Origin: Veronia pacifica
Lineage (GTDB): Bacteria; Pseudomonadota; Gammaproteobacteria; Enterobacterales; Vibrionaceae
DNA length: 64,000 bases
Direction: 5' to 3'
Assembly (NCBI RefSeq): GCF_001707825.1
Contig: NZ_LYBM01000005.1
Location: 1 to 64,000, forward strand
Notes under the pieces: generated by a model
Told to the model about the DNA's origin: nothing
Databases searched by the model: none
The model's input: only the letters and a program-made list of their open reading frames with translations
Shown here: positions 54,551 to 64,000 of the stretch, in pieces
Position numbering within the stretch: position 1 is the stretch's first letter
Layout: each line of letters begins with the position of its first letter
Translations under genes and position numbers: made by a program

Positions 54551-57500
54551 ATGTTTAACCATGGCCTTTCAGCGGCCCTGAACGTCGTTAAAAGCACTGG
54601 TACAGCTTATGTGCTTACCTGTGATGGCTTTGTTTTACCCACGATTGAGGGGATGGGGTTAGACGGTAGTCAGATTTTAATGACAGGCGAGCAAGGGAGT
54701 CTGACCATAGTTTTCGATGGCATTTGCTTTGAATTGTCTGAGTACTCAATTGCCTGCGTCAATGTTATGGAGTATCAGCAGGCAGGGCCGGAATTAACGA
54801 TTGTTGAATTGCCAGTCGACTTTTATCCCGAGCAACTTAATTCTGATAGCTCTTTGGACATCGATGTTTCAGCAATCCAAAAAATGATTGTCTGTGGTTT
54901 GGATCCGAGTACATGTCTTGTAGCCGCAACCAAGAAAGAGCCCGGGCAACCGAATGCTGGGTTTATGACTCACTCTATGACCAGTGAATATGAGATTACG
55001 GACAATGACGAGACCGACGATTCTTCGTCGTTAAGCGCTACACCAGACATCGACTTCAATTTGTGTGTGGCGGAAACAGATAACGAGAAAGAAGTAGGCA
55101 TTGAAGAAAATCAGTATGGCCAAGGTGGTGAGGAGCCAGAACAACCAATTGATGAGCCGCAGCCAGTCGTTGCTGCCCCGGACACAATGGGCACATTCAG
55201 CGCGGCACCTGAAAAGATATCGGAAGAGACCATGGTTAATTCAGAAATACTTGCAGATGAAGACAACACTGGCGGTTCACCTTGCCCTGAAATGAACGGT
55301 ATGGATGTTTTAGCTTCAGAAGCGGAGATATCGGTAATGACGGAAGACACCCATGACAACAACTCCCTGTCTGTTGCATTCAGTCATTCTTCAGTGATTG
55401 ACGACGGAACACTGGGTTTGATGCCGGGTTCAATGCAAATACAACCCAGCGCACTAATACCGTTTCAGTTTTCCCTGGCTGGATTGAGTTCGCAGGGGGA
55501 TCCACTTTCATTCGCATTGATGTGCGGATTTGATCAACAGAGAAATGGTTGTATCTCTGTGAAGGGCAGCTGTAATGATCAGACCGTGATGACATTGGAG
55601 GTCACCACTGCGTTTGAAGGTAACGCATTAATGGCTAACTATGATCTGCAATGCTCAGCCAACCTTGATCATTATGACAGCGCAGATGGCAACATACGGA
55701 TAAATGATGAAGGTATTTGGTTACAGTTACCACTGCAAATGCTGGACGGCGGCAGTCAGATATACACAGTACAGATTGAGGTGGCGAGTCGGGAAGAGAT
55801 GTTGACTGGCAGCAGTGAACCTGATCCGGTAGCTACCGAACAAGATTCTTCAATGGGCGATGTGATGGCGATGGACTCCGCTGTGGTAGAAGCTTCCCCG
55901 GATATGGCGGGTGATGACGTCCCTATTCAGGAAAACGTAGCGCAGGAAAACTCTCCAGAAGAAGCGGATATCATGCCCGCTGAAATGCAGCAAGATGCGT
56001 TTGCAGAACCCAGCATGTCTCTAGAGCCAGCAATGGCAGAGCCAACTGGTGGTGAAGAGAGCGTCCTCTTTGAACCAGATATGTTAGTTTCAGCTCTGTC
56101 TGCCGTGACTTGTTATGCCATGCCAGTGTTAGTGGACAGTTCCATTCCCGGACTACTCAGTCTGTATCTTGACGATGCCGACGGTCGCATTGCAGTGATG
56201 GATATTACACCGGTCCGGTGTAACGACGGTGTCAGTTATGATTACGAGTCCACCCAGCATCAGAAAGTAGACGTCGCCAGCGGCGAGGAATACTTCATAC
56301 TGCCATTTATGTTGGTAGACAGCGTGACCGGAAATAGCCGTCCCTATCAGATACCCGTGGCGGTCAATCAGGGCGATCATGTACCTGATTTGTCCCTGTC
56401 CAACCAAGACCCTGCTAAGCAAATACCAGCGATGGACACCACGCCGTCAGAGCCTGACGCCATGGATGCTGCGATGCCAGAAACAGCATCGGAGATGATG
56501 CAGCAAGAGGCTGTTGCAGAGTCCAGCATGTCTCCAGAGCCAGAAATGGCACAGCCAACATGTAGTGAAGAGAGCGTTGTTTTTGACCCTGATATGTTGG
56601 TTTCAGCCCTTTCCGGCGCGACTTGCTATGCCATGCCAGTGTTGATAGACAGTTCCATTCCCGGACTACTCAGTCTGTATCTTGATGATGCCGATGGTCG
56701 CATTGCGGTGATGGATATTACCCCGGTAAGGTGCAACGACGGTGTCAGCTATGATTACGAGTCCACCCAGCATCAGAAAGTAGACGTCGCCAGCGGCGAG
56801 GAATACTTTATGTTGCCATTTATGTTGGTGGACAGCGTGACCGGAAACAGCCGACCATATCAGATACCAGTGACGGTCAATCAGGGCGATCATGCACCTG
56901 ATTTGTCCCTGTCCAACCCAGACCCTGCTCAGCAAATGCCAGCGATGGACACCACGCCGTCAGAGCCTGACGTCATGGATACTGCGATGCCAGAAACAGC
57001 ATCGGAGATGATGCAGCAAGAGGCTGTTGCAGAGCCCAGCATGTCTCCTGAGCCAGAAATGGCACAGCCAACAGGTGGTGAAGAGAGCGTTGTTTTTGAC
57101 CCTGATATGTTGGTTTCAGCCCTTTCCGGCGTGACTTGCTATGCCATGCCAGTGTTGATAGACAGTTCCATTCCCGGACTACTCAGTCTGTATCTTGATG
57201 ATGCCGATGGCCGTATTGCGGTGATGGATATTACCCCGGTACGGTGCAACGACGGTGTCAGCTACGATTACGAATCCACCCAGCATCAGAAAGTAGACGT
57301 CGCCAGCGGCGAGGAACACTTCATGCTGCCATTTATGTTGGTGGACAGTGTGACCGGAAACAGCGGACCATATCAGATACCAGTGGCGGTCAATCAGGGC
57401 GATCATGCACCTGATTTGTCCATGACTAACCCGGATCTAGCTCAGCAAATGCCAGCGATGGACACTACGCCGTCAGAGCCTGACATCATGGATACTGCAG

Positions 57501-60500
57501 AAACTGCACCAGATATGATGGGTGATGGCGCCCCGATGCAGGAAAACCTAGATCAAGAAACTTCATTACAGGAAAACCCAGTTGAGGAAGCTGAAGGTAT
57601 GCCCGCTGAGATGGTGGAGCAAGATGCTTTTGCAGAACCCAGCATGTCTCCAGAGCCAGAAACGGAACAGCCAACAGGTGGTGAAGAGAGCGTCGTCTTT
57701 GACCCGGATATGTTGGTTTCAGCCCTGTCCGGCGTGACTTGCTATGCCATGCCAGTATTGATAGATAGTTCCATTCCCGGGCTACTCAGTCTGTATCTTG
57801 ATGATGCCGATGGTCGTATTGCGGTGATGGATATTACCCCGGTACGGTGCAACGACGGTGTCAGCTATGATTACGAGTCAACCCAGCATCAGAAAGTAGA
57901 CGTCGCCAGCGGCGAGGAACACTTTATGCTGCCGTTTATGCTGGTGGACAGCGTGACCGGAAACAGCCGACCATATCAGATATCAGTGGCGGTCAATCAG
58001 GGCGACCATGTACCTGATTTGTCCCTGTCCAACCCAGACCCTGCTCAGCAAATGCCAGCGATGGACATCACGCCGTCAGAGCCTGACATCATGGATACTG
58101 CAGAAACTGCACCAGATATGATGGGTGATGGCACCCCGATGCAGGAAAACCTAGATAAAGAAACTTCATTACAGGAAAACTCAGCTGAGGAAGCGGAAGG
58201 TATGCCCGCTGAGATGATGCAGCAAGAGGATCTTGCAGAGCCCAGCATGTCTCCAGAGCCAGAAATGGCACAGCCATCAGGTGGTGAAGAGAACGTCATC
58301 TTTGACCCGGATATGTTGGTTTCAGCCCTGTCTGCCGTGACTTGTTATGCCATGCCAGTATTGATAGATAGTTCCATTCCCGGACTACTCAGTCTGTATC
58401 TTGATGATGCCGATGGTCGCATTGCGGTGATGGATATTACTCCGGTACGGTGCAAAGACGGTGTTAGCTATGATTACGAGTCAACCCAGCATCAGAAAGT
58501 AGACGTCGCCAGCGGCGAGGAATACTTTATGTTGCCATTTATGTTGGTGGACAGCGTGACCGGAAACAGCCGTCCTTATCAGATACCCGTGGCGGTCAAT
58601 CAGGGTGATCATGTACCGAATCTTGACGCCATGCACAGTGAACCAGCGCCAGATGAAAGTAATAATGTGATGCCCGCTGAAGGTGCTGAGTCTCTGGATA
58701 GCGGCAACATGAGTGTGATAGAAGACACCACCGAGAATATGTCATCCGAATCATCCTCATTGGTTCCACCCGTTTTGCTGAGTGTTCCGTTAAAACCTGT
58801 TCATGTCGAGTCAGGTAAACCTGTTCCACTTGCCAGTCTGTTGATTGATTGTGTCTTACAGCCAGATGCGCTCACCGGGCATTCTCTTCACTTTTCTCTT
58901 CAGCCCGAAACAGGGATTTTATTTGGTGGCGGTATATTTAATGCCAAGGGTAACTGGCTTCTCAACGACGGTATGGCATTAAGTGAAGTCATGTATGTGC
59001 CAGAAGAGGGTTTCTTTGGTGAAATTATCCTGACAGTGTCTGTGTCGGTTGATGGAGAGGAGACTGGTCCTTCGGTGGATGTAGATGTCAGGGTTGGAGA
59101 CGTCAGTGGTCAGACCGAAACGGATGAGGAGAAGCGGGTAATTTCTCTGGCACAAAAGATCTCTATCAGTGGGTCTGCAGACGCGGAAAACGAAGAGTTA
59201 TTTGTCAGAGTATTCAGCCTCCCGGAAAATACCAGCCTGCAATTGAGAGATAACACGATTGACGAGGGCGAGATTCATCAGCTCTCCGGAGATGACCGGA
59301 TATCGGCAGATAAAATCATTGGTCTTGAGCTTCTTGCCCCACATGATATTGAGACTGGTTTTAGCATCATGGTGGAGGGTATTGTTCAGACAGCCACGGT
59401 TGACGGTGTCAAAGAGCGAATACTGCCGGCACAGTCTCTACAGATTGATCTGAGTGATTCAACAACAGATACTCAGTTGCAGGGGCACGGCATCGAAATG
59501 GTGACCACCGAGATAGAGTTACCGGATGAAAATACCAGCACTGAACCTTCCGGTGTCATCGATGCTACTGAGACAGATTTTCCTACAGTAGAGACACTTT
59601 CTCCGCATGACCTAGCCGAACCTTCGCTGTCAGAAGAATTGCCAGCAGCAGAAAACGATGGGATGGGTAATGAGATATCCCCGCCTTGCGAGACTGCTGA
59701 AACATCTGAGATGCCAGAAATACAAGCTGATGATGGGTTGAAGCAAAGCGTTGTTGACGCTGCAGATACAGCAAACGAAATAGCGGAGCCAGAGATAGAG
59801 CCCGCAACGGATAGTCAGATAACAGCTAAAGAAACTATTGCCTTTGATCCCGACGTTGTTGCCGCAACATTTTCTGGAGTGACATGCTACACCATGCCTC
59901 TGCTAATCGATACGCAAGTACCTGGCATGCTCAGTCTCTATCTTGACGATCCTGATGGTCGCATTCCTGTGATTGATCTTTCCCCCGTTGCGATTTCCGG
60001 AAGGCCCGATTTCGACTACGAAATGACTCAGCACCAGCGAGTTGATATCGCTGATGGGCAAGAGAATATGTCCGTCGCTTTCAGTCTGATTAACGAAGTA
60101 ACGGGTGCTATTCGACAAAGTCACGTCGATATTATTATCAATCAGGGAGACCATAGCCCCAACCTGAATGCAGAGCCTGCCCAAGAGCTACAGAGCGATA
60201 TACATGAGGTGGAAGATATACCTGAAGCTGCGCCAATGACAGATGCGTTATCTGAGCTGTCGGCAGAGACTGCAGACATAGCACCTGACGGTATGCCGTC
60301 ACAAGAGAGCGTAATGTCCGGAGACAGCACGCCGGACGAGGCAATGTCAGCGTCGAACGTTGATATGGCAAAAGTGCATCAAGGTCTGGTTTTTAATGGT
60401 GTTGTTCCTCTCGACTTTGCTGAAATCCGTCGTCAGTTTGCTAACGCCATGATGTCCGGGATGACAGAGCTGACATTAACCATCAGTCATTTCCACGAAG

Positions 60501-62860
60501 AAGATGTCTTCGTGTTGGTCTCTGACCATGGAACACAGACCGACATTGAGCTCAGTTTCATCGGTTGGGCAGAGGATGATACTGGCATGTCAGTCGCTCG
60601 TTTTAGCTTCGACCTCGCGATGTTGGATGCGGGCCACATTTATCTCAGATTGTCATCGCAGTCATCTGCTGAGACAACAGCGATTCAGGCTTTTCTCGGC
60701 AATACGGATGGCACGGCTATCTATCAGGGGCTCATTGTTTCGCGGTCAGAAGGCGAGGTGAGTGAGGTTGGTCAGGCGATTGAAGATTCGGCCCATCCAC
60801 TGTCATCTTCTGAGAGTGTCAGCCAGTGTGGAGGGATGACTCTGGCCTCTTTATTAGTCAGCTGTCAGGGCTTGGGTGACATCAGTAATGTGAAAAGTGC
60901 AATGTTGTTTGTTGATTACTCAAAGGGGGCTTTCGCACTCCCTTCTGGGAATTACAGCAACGTGTATCTGGCTTCCTTGGCTGACGAAATTCTCTTTATG
61001 CCCGAGGAGGGCACCCGGGGAACGCTAGAGATTAAAGCGGTGATCACTCTGAAGGATCCCACGTCAATCGAATACCGCACTGTGATAGAGATGATTTCCC
61101 TTGATCTTGATGCAATGGGCTCAGAATCGGTGACTTTTGATGGAAACTCTCAGACTGAACCCGCACCTTTTGAGCAGCCTACTGAGCACGTAGAGCCGCA
61201 AGTTGCTGAAGGAGCCACAGAGGATCAGCAAGACATGATGGCTGCCGAGCCGATTGAAGCAGAATGTAGCACAGACGACGTTGGTCAGCCTGATAATGCT
61301 GTCTCGATGGATAATGCCGTTTCAATGGAAGATACTGCGTCAATGGCAGATACTGCTTCGATGAATGCGGATATTATGGAACCCGCAGCTTCCGCCAGTC
61401 CAATTGCTGATGAGCAAAACGCGACAGAGACATATGTTGAAACGGATAATCATCTTTCGGAGTCTCACTCTGAACTCAATTCTGGTTCGGAATCCCAATA
61501 TACAGAAAATGATGAGGATCAGCTTGTCACCGGACTTCACCTTGATCAGTCGGATTATCCTCAGGTGAACGTAACGCTGGCAGCAGGTATTGACGCTCAG
61601 TTGACGATTGAGGCTGATGCCCCTGATGTGATTGCTAATGGTAAAGGCAAAAATGTACTGGTACTGACGGGTGCGGTAGAGGCGGTAAACTCTCTGCTTG
61701 AAAAAGGGATCAGTTGTCACCACGGATCGCAGGCAGGTATTGCGATGATTATTACCCGGGCAACGCCCAAGGGACGCTCTGTTGAGCTGGCTGAGTTGTC
61801 ATCTGGCGGTAATCTGAAAGCAACTATTGTGACGAATCGCGCTATCCCGATACCCGTTGTTGGTCTATTGGAATCTATGGTTGACCAATTAGATATCGTC
61901 ACCAGCCTGACCATTTGTGGACTGGGAGATACCAGTCGGATTGTCGATGCCAATGAAAATATTGTCGGCTCGCATTATGGAGATGGCACCTGGACAGTGA
62001 ACCTCGAAAACTCTGTCGTCGATAGCCTGTATATTGCTTTAACCGATCAGCCCCGTCGGGTTGTCGAGATAAAAGCGATGGCAGGAGAGGCGACACTTTG
62101 CTCTATCAACGCTGTCTTCCGTGTGACTGATGCTGAAGTCAGTGCAGCGGTACTGGAAGAGGATATGCTGAATGCAGCTCACGACGACGATACACAGGCG
62201 CAATCTGCCGGGGGTAACGTCGATGTGATTGAAAATTTCAATATCGGTGTCGATGTGATTAACCTCAAGCGAGACTTTGCTTCTGAGGGGCGCTTTACCT
62301 TCACTCAATTGGCAAATCGATTGGATATTCAGCAAGTCGGCGACGATACCCGATTACAAATTTTTGATGTCAGTGCCACTCTTCAGCGCACCATACTGGT
62401 TAAAGGACGGCCTCTAAGCGCCATGCTGGGTGTTGATTGCCACAGTATGAATCAGGATGAGATCATCGAGGCGATGCTGATGTCTGGGCAGCTTGCTGTC
62501 TTTGGTAACGAAGATGAAAGCTTCGCACCTGAGTCAACGCAAGTGGTAATGAATGCAGTTGAAACACAGCATGTTGAGATGCAAGAAGGAGATGGTGTCT
62601 GCGATCTGTCGACATTACTGCCTGCCAGTCTTCATGGTCAGCAATCTGTAGAAGTTCTCAGGGATTATATCCGCCCCGAAATTACGGCATCTGGTATTGT
62701 GCTTCACGTTTCTGGAACACCCGGAGGAGAGGCCATTGCCAATATTGAACTTGATCACTTGAGTCTGGCATCACTGGGTCTTGATGATACTGCGACGGGA
62801 GGGGATATCCTTCGTTGTATGTTAGAACGGCAGGCTTTGGTGCTTGAGCCTCAGACTTGA
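54551..62860 (+). CDS. Giant LapA-like secreted repeat protein (putative T1SS adhesin)
   Basis: 2769 residues, strongly acidic and Met-rich. Residues 1-140 resemble the retention module of LapA-type adhesins (GTAYVLTCDGFVLPTIEGM..., GEQGSLTIVFDGICFEL, then AIQKMIVCGLDPSTCLVAAT); in LapA this plug holds the protein in the TolC-like pore. A disordered acidic stretch follows. Five nearly identical domains of about 115 residues begin near residues 504, 674, 845, 1046 and 1247, with a divergent sixth near 1760. Cadherin-like sandwiches (e.g. MYVPEEGFFGEIILTVSV) lie near 1400-1520 and 2093-2187. Residues about 2544-2620 (VDVIENFNIGVDVINLKRDF...) resemble the T1SS C-terminal target domain, but about 145 residues follow it. 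There is no Sec signal and no RTX nonapeptide is visible. Transporter and LapD/LapG genes are not in the window. Unusually for this family, cysteines are frequent. Confidence 0.65.
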   Translation: MFNHGLSAALNVVKSTGTAYVLTCDGFVLPTIEGMGLDGSQILMTGEQGSLTIVFDGICFELSEYSIACVNVMEYQQAGPELTIVELPVDFYPEQLNSDSSLDIDVSAIQKMIVCGLDPSTCLVAATKKEPGQPNAGFMTHSMTSEYEITDNDETDDSSSLSATPDIDFNLCVAETDNEKEVGIEENQYGQGGEEPEQPIDEPQPVVAAPDTMGTFSAAPEKISEETMVNSEILADEDNTGGSPCPEMNGMDVLASEAEISVMTEDTHDNNSLSVAFSHSSVIDDGTLGLMPGSMQIQPSALIPFQFSLAGLSSQGDPLSFALMCGFDQQRNGCISVKGSCNDQTVMTLEVTTAFEGNALMANYDLQCSANLDHYDSADGNIRINDEGIWLQLPLQMLDGGSQIYTVQIEVASREEMLTGSSEPDPVATEQDSSMGDVMAMDSAVVEASPDMAGDDVPIQENVAQENSPEEADIMPAEMQQDAFAEPSMSLEPAMAEPTGGEESVLFEPDMLVSALSAVTCYAMPVLVDSSIPGLLSLYLDDADGRIAVMDITPVRCNDGVSYDYESTQHQKVDVASGEEYFILPFMLVDSVTGNSRPYQIPVAVNQGDHVPDLSLSNQDPAKQIPAMDTTPSEPDAMDAAMPETASEMMQQEAVAESSMSPEPEMAQPTCSEESVVFDPDMLVSALSGATCYAMPVLIDSSIPGLLSLYLDDADGRIAVMDITPVRCNDGVSYDYESTQHQKVDVASGEEYFMLPFMLVDSVTGNSRPYQIPVTVNQGDHAPDLSLSNPDPAQQMPAMDTTPSEPDVMDTAMPETASEMMQQEAVAEPSMSPEPEMAQPTGGEESVVFDPDMLVSALSGVTCYAMPVLIDSSIPGLLSLYLDDADGRIAVMDITPVRCNDGVSYDYESTQHQKVDVASGEEHFMLPFMLVDSVTGNSGPYQIPVAVNQGDHAPDLSMTNPDLAQQMPAMDTTPSEPDIMDTAETAPDMMGDGAPMQENLDQETSLQENPVEEAEGMPAEMVEQDAFAEPSMSPEPETEQPTGGEESVVFDPDMLVSALSGVTCYAMPVLIDSSIPGLLSLYLDDADGRIAVMDITPVRCNDGVSYDYESTQHQKVDVASGEEHFMLPFMLVDSVTGNSRPYQISVAVNQGDHVPDLSLSNPDPAQQMPAMDITPSEPDIMDTAETAPDMMGDGTPMQENLDKETSLQENSAEEAEGMPAEMMQQEDLAEPSMSPEPEMAQPSGGEENVIFDPDMLVSALSAVTCYAMPVLIDSSIPGLLSLYLDDADGRIAVMDITPVRCKDGVSYDYESTQHQKVDVASGEEYFMLPFMLVDSVTGNSRPYQIPVAVNQGDHVPNLDAMHSEPAPDESNNVMPAEGAESLDSGNMSVIEDTTENMSSESSSLVPPVLLSVPLKPVHVESGKPVPLASLLIDCVLQPDALTGHSLHFSLQPETGILFGGGIFNAKGNWLLNDGMALSEVMYVPEEGFFGEIILTVSVSVDGEETGPSVDVDVRVGDVSGQTETDEEKRVISLAQKISISGSADAENEELFVRVFSLPENTSLQLRDNTIDEGEIHQLSGDDRISADKIIGLELLAPHDIETGFSIMVEGIVQTATVDGVKERILPAQSLQIDLSDSTTDTQLQGHGIEMVTTEIELPDENTSTEPSGVIDATETDFPTVETLSPHDLAEPSLSEELPAAENDGMGNEISPPCETAETSEMPEIQADDGLKQSVVDAADTANEIAEPEIEPATDSQITAKETIAFDPDVVAATFSGVTCYTMPLLIDTQVPGMLSLYLDDPDGRIPVIDLSPVAISGRPDFDYEMTQHQRVDIADGQENMSVAFSLINEVTGAIRQSHVDIIINQGDHSPNLNAEPAQELQSDIHEVEDIPEAAPMTDALSELSAETADIAPDGMPSQESVMSGDSTPDEAMSASNVDMAKVHQGLVFNGVVPLDFAEIRRQFANAMMSGMTELTLTISHFHEEDVFVLVSDHGTQTDIELSFIGWAEDDTGMSVARFSFDLAMLDAGHIYLRLSSQSSAETTAIQAFLGNTDGTAIYQGLIVSRSEGEVSEVGQAIEDSAHPLSSSESVSQCGGMTLASLLVSCQGLGDISNVKSAMLFVDYSKGAFALPSGNYSNVYLASLADEILFMPEEGTRGTLEIKAVITLKDPTSIEYRTVIEMISLDLDAMGSESVTFDGNSQTEPAPFEQPTEHVEPQVAEGATEDQQDMMAAEPIEAECSTDDVGQPDNAVSMDNAVSMEDTASMADTASMNADIMEPAASASPIADEQNATETYVETDNHLSESHSELNSGSESQYTENDEDQLVTGLHLDQSDYPQVNVTLAAGIDAQLTIEADAPDVIANGKGKNVLVLTGAVEAVNSLLEKGISCHHGSQAGIAMIITRATPKGRSVELAELSSGGNLKATIVTNRAIPIPVVGLLESMVDQLDIVTSLTICGLGDTSRIVDANENIVGSHYGDGTWTVNLENSVVDSLYIALTDQPRRVVEIKAMAGEATLCSINAVFRVTDAEVSAAVLEEDMLNAAHDDDTQAQSAGGNVDVIENFNIGVDVINLKRDFASEGRFTFTQLANRLDIQQVGDDTRLQIFDVSATLQRTILVKGRPLSAMLGVDCHSMNQDEIIEAMLMSGQLAVFGNEDESFAPESTQVVMNAVETQHVEMQEGDGVCDLSTLLPASLHGQQSVEVLRDYIRPEITASGIVLHVSGTPGGEAIANIELDHLSLASLGLDDTATGGDILRCMLERQALVLEPQT
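56063..58630 (+). repeat. Five near-identical tandem repeats in the giant gene
   Basis: Repeat units start near 56063, 56576, 57089, 57692 and 58295. The reference point TCCATTCCCGG recurs at 56141, 56654, 57167, 57770 and 58373, so the spacing is 513, 513, 603 and 603 bases (171, 171, 201 and 201 codons). The extra 30 codons are a linker insert (MQENLDQETSLQEN-type) between units 3-4 and 4-5. DNA identity between units is very high, including synonymous sites, which points to recent expansion or homogenisation. A sixth, diverged unit lies near 59830-60165. Confidence 0.93.
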
Positions 62861-62931
62861 CCTTAACGCTTGATCAAATTGAAGTGGGCAGGCAATCTTC
62901 GCGTCAGCGTTAATAACGAGACCTGAAAAAC

Positions 62932-63672
62932 ATGAAGACACTATTTGCTCACCGTGGCATGTCGTCGCTGGCCCCTGAAAATACCCTGTCAGCATTCTCG
63001 ATAGTCAAATCTCACGGTATTGGCTGGATAGAATGTGACGTCGATGTGCTGGCTGATGGCACTGTTGTTGTGTCACATGACGATACCCTCGACCGCTGCA
63101 CTGATAAAACAGGTAGTTTATACGCATTGAACCAGAGTGACCTGACAACTATTGATGCAGGCAGCTGGTTTGGTGATGAATTTAGCGGAGAGCCCTTGCC
63201 AACGTTTGAACAGTTGATCGAGTTGGTAAACGAACATCAGCTAAATATAAATGTGGAAATAAAATCGTGTGCTGCAGGTTGGCCCATGACGTTGAAGCTG
63301 ATAGATGGAGTCATTAAAGGACTGGAGCAACTCTCGCCGACATCAGAGCTTCTGGTTTCTTGCTTCAATCATTTGGCTCTTGCTGAATTCAAACGAAAAC
63401 AGCCCCACGTCGATGTTGCTTGTCTGTTCGAAGCTGAAGACTTCGGTCATGACTGGTTGTCATCCGCTCAGTCATGCTCTGCTTCGGCGATACATCTAAA
63501 CGATTTGAGCGTGGACAAAGAGACAGTGGCTCGTATTAAAGCGGCGGGTTATCGGGTAAATGTTTACACGGTCAATGACTTTGCAAGAGCCAATCAATTG
63601 TTCAACTGGGGGGTAGACGGGATTTTCACTGACATTGGTCATGAGTTTCCTTCCCGTTACCGACAATATTAG
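62932..63672 (+). CDS. Glycerophosphodiester phosphodiesterase (UgpQ-like)
   Basis: 246 residues. The GDPD signature is complete: AHRGMSSLAPENT (catalytic His and Arg), IECDVDVLADGTVVVSHDDTLDRCT (metal-binding Glu and Asp, second His) and NVEIK (Glu, Lys). A GVDGIFTDIG end is also typical. Lack of a signal peptide indicates the cytoplasmic UgpQ type, which frees glycerol-3-phosphate from deacylated phospholipids. It lies 71 bases after the giant gene in the same direction, but a functional link is not evident. Confidence 0.92.
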   Translation: MKTLFAHRGMSSLAPENTLSAFSIVKSHGIGWIECDVDVLADGTVVVSHDDTLDRCTDKTGSLYALNQSDLTTIDAGSWFGDEFSGEPLPTFEQLIELVNEHQLNINVEIKSCAAGWPMTLKLIDGVIKGLEQLSPTSELLVSCFNHLALAEFKRKQPHVDVACLFEAEDFGHDWLSSAQSCSASAIHLNDLSVDKETVARIKAAGYRVNVYTVNDFARANQLFNWGVDGIFTDIGHEFPSRYRQY

Positions 63673-63754
63673 CCCGCTGATATAACGCTGACCTTGCTAA
63701 CCCATGCGCTATCGCGATGGATGGCGTGGTCAGAACGCTATCTGTTGTGAGGTG

Positions 63755-64000
63755 TTAGGCTTTAGACGTATTCAATGCTTTGCTGTTCAGGCTTCCAATT
63801 AGACTGTAAAGCTCAGGAATAATCCGTTCGATAAGACTCAATTGGCGTAAAATAAACTCCGCGGAGTCTGATGAATGGTTCAACTCCCGCCAGCTACTTG
63901 GCCTTTCTTCCCACTGTAATGCGGCAATATCAGGATCAGGGTTATCAATTTCGTTTACCAGCTGAGCGAGTCCGTCTGAGACATGCTGATGCGCGGTCTC
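63755..64000 (-). CDS. Unidentified protein, C-terminal part (cut by window edge)
   Basis: On the minus strand a frame runs from the window edge to a TAA at 63755-63757, giving at least 81 residues (ETAHQHVSDGLAQLVNEIDN... then ALQWEERPSSWRELNHSS and a FILRQLSLIERIIPELYSLIG stretch, ending LNTSKA). The composition and codon use look like a real coding region and it is predicted to be helical. I do not recognise a family; the start lies beyond the window. It converges on the glycerophosphodiesterase gene. Confidence 0.5.
   Translation of the reverse strand, partial: ETAHQHVSDGLAQLVNEIDNPDPDIAALQWEERPSSWRELNHSSDSAEFILRQLSLIERIIPELYSLIGSLNSKALNTSKA

Noticed and set aside
56153-57406. Repeated 75-89 codon antisense frames in the giant gene
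   Set aside because: They recur only because the sense repeats are nearly identical; no independent coding signal.

Overview
The window looks like a chromosomal segment of a marine gammaproteobacterium of the Vibrionaceae (Vibrio/Photobacterium/Grimontia/Enterovibrio range). The grounds are the conserved gene order rne | rluC-HAD | maf | yceD-rpmF-plsX-fabH-fabD-fabG-acpP-fabF-pabC-mltG-tmk-holB-tatD-like-ptsG, together with a TfoX/Sxy competence regulator, a YfaZ-type porin-like protein, a DUF1887/Card1-like protein and a very large LapA-type secreted protein. Genus or species cannot be decided by eye.

Layout. (1) 1-11.2 kb: the 3' part of an extracellular contractile injection system (eCIS)-like locus. 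It has two baseplate-J-like proteins, a tail-protein-I-like protein (frameshifted), a DUF6519/beta-helix protein, a small basic coiled-coil protein, and a DUF4157 (eCIS core) protein. The last carries a GHAW...CTEF papain-like candidate domain and a frameshifted C-terminal tail. (2) 11.2-16.2 kb: an accessory junction. It holds a decayed partial copy of the beta-helix gene, an AT-rich islet with a PhlG-like hydrolase and a short SDR, a monooxygenase-like pseudogene with an in-frame stop, a DUF3224 protein, and a WYL/YafY regulator whose 5' part is duplicated exactly 800 bp upstream. (3) 16.3-19 kb: a WD40 lipoprotein and a SulP transporter. (4) 19.2-38 kb: the core block, comprising RNase E, rRNA modification, fatty-acid and phospholipid synthesis, folate, cell-wall and replication genes, and glucose PTS. 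(5) 38-54 kb: a mosaic of single genes and short operons (LysO, TfoX, LysR, YfaZ, DUF945, CBS, LEA-type lipoprotein, MATE, dgkA-eptA, zntA, udp, Card1-like). (6) 54.5-62.9 kb: one 2769-codon gene with a LapA-type retention module, five nearly identical repeats and a T1SS-like C-terminus. A glycerophosphodiesterase and the end of an unidentified minus-strand gene follow.

How the genes work together. The fab cluster makes acyl chains: FabD loads malonate on AcpP, FabH starts, FabG and FabF elongate, and PlsX passes acyl groups to phospholipid synthesis. The cluster shares a strong promoter with yceD and rpmF. dgkA and eptA form a lipid A modification and diacylglycerol-recycling pair. zntA sits behind a MerR-type promoter.

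A caution on sequence quality: three genes, including the core gene plsX, each appear to lack one G in or beside a G run. Systematic under-calling of G runs is therefore a serious alternative to real mutation. No rRNA, tRNA, CRISPR array or intact insertion sequence was seen.
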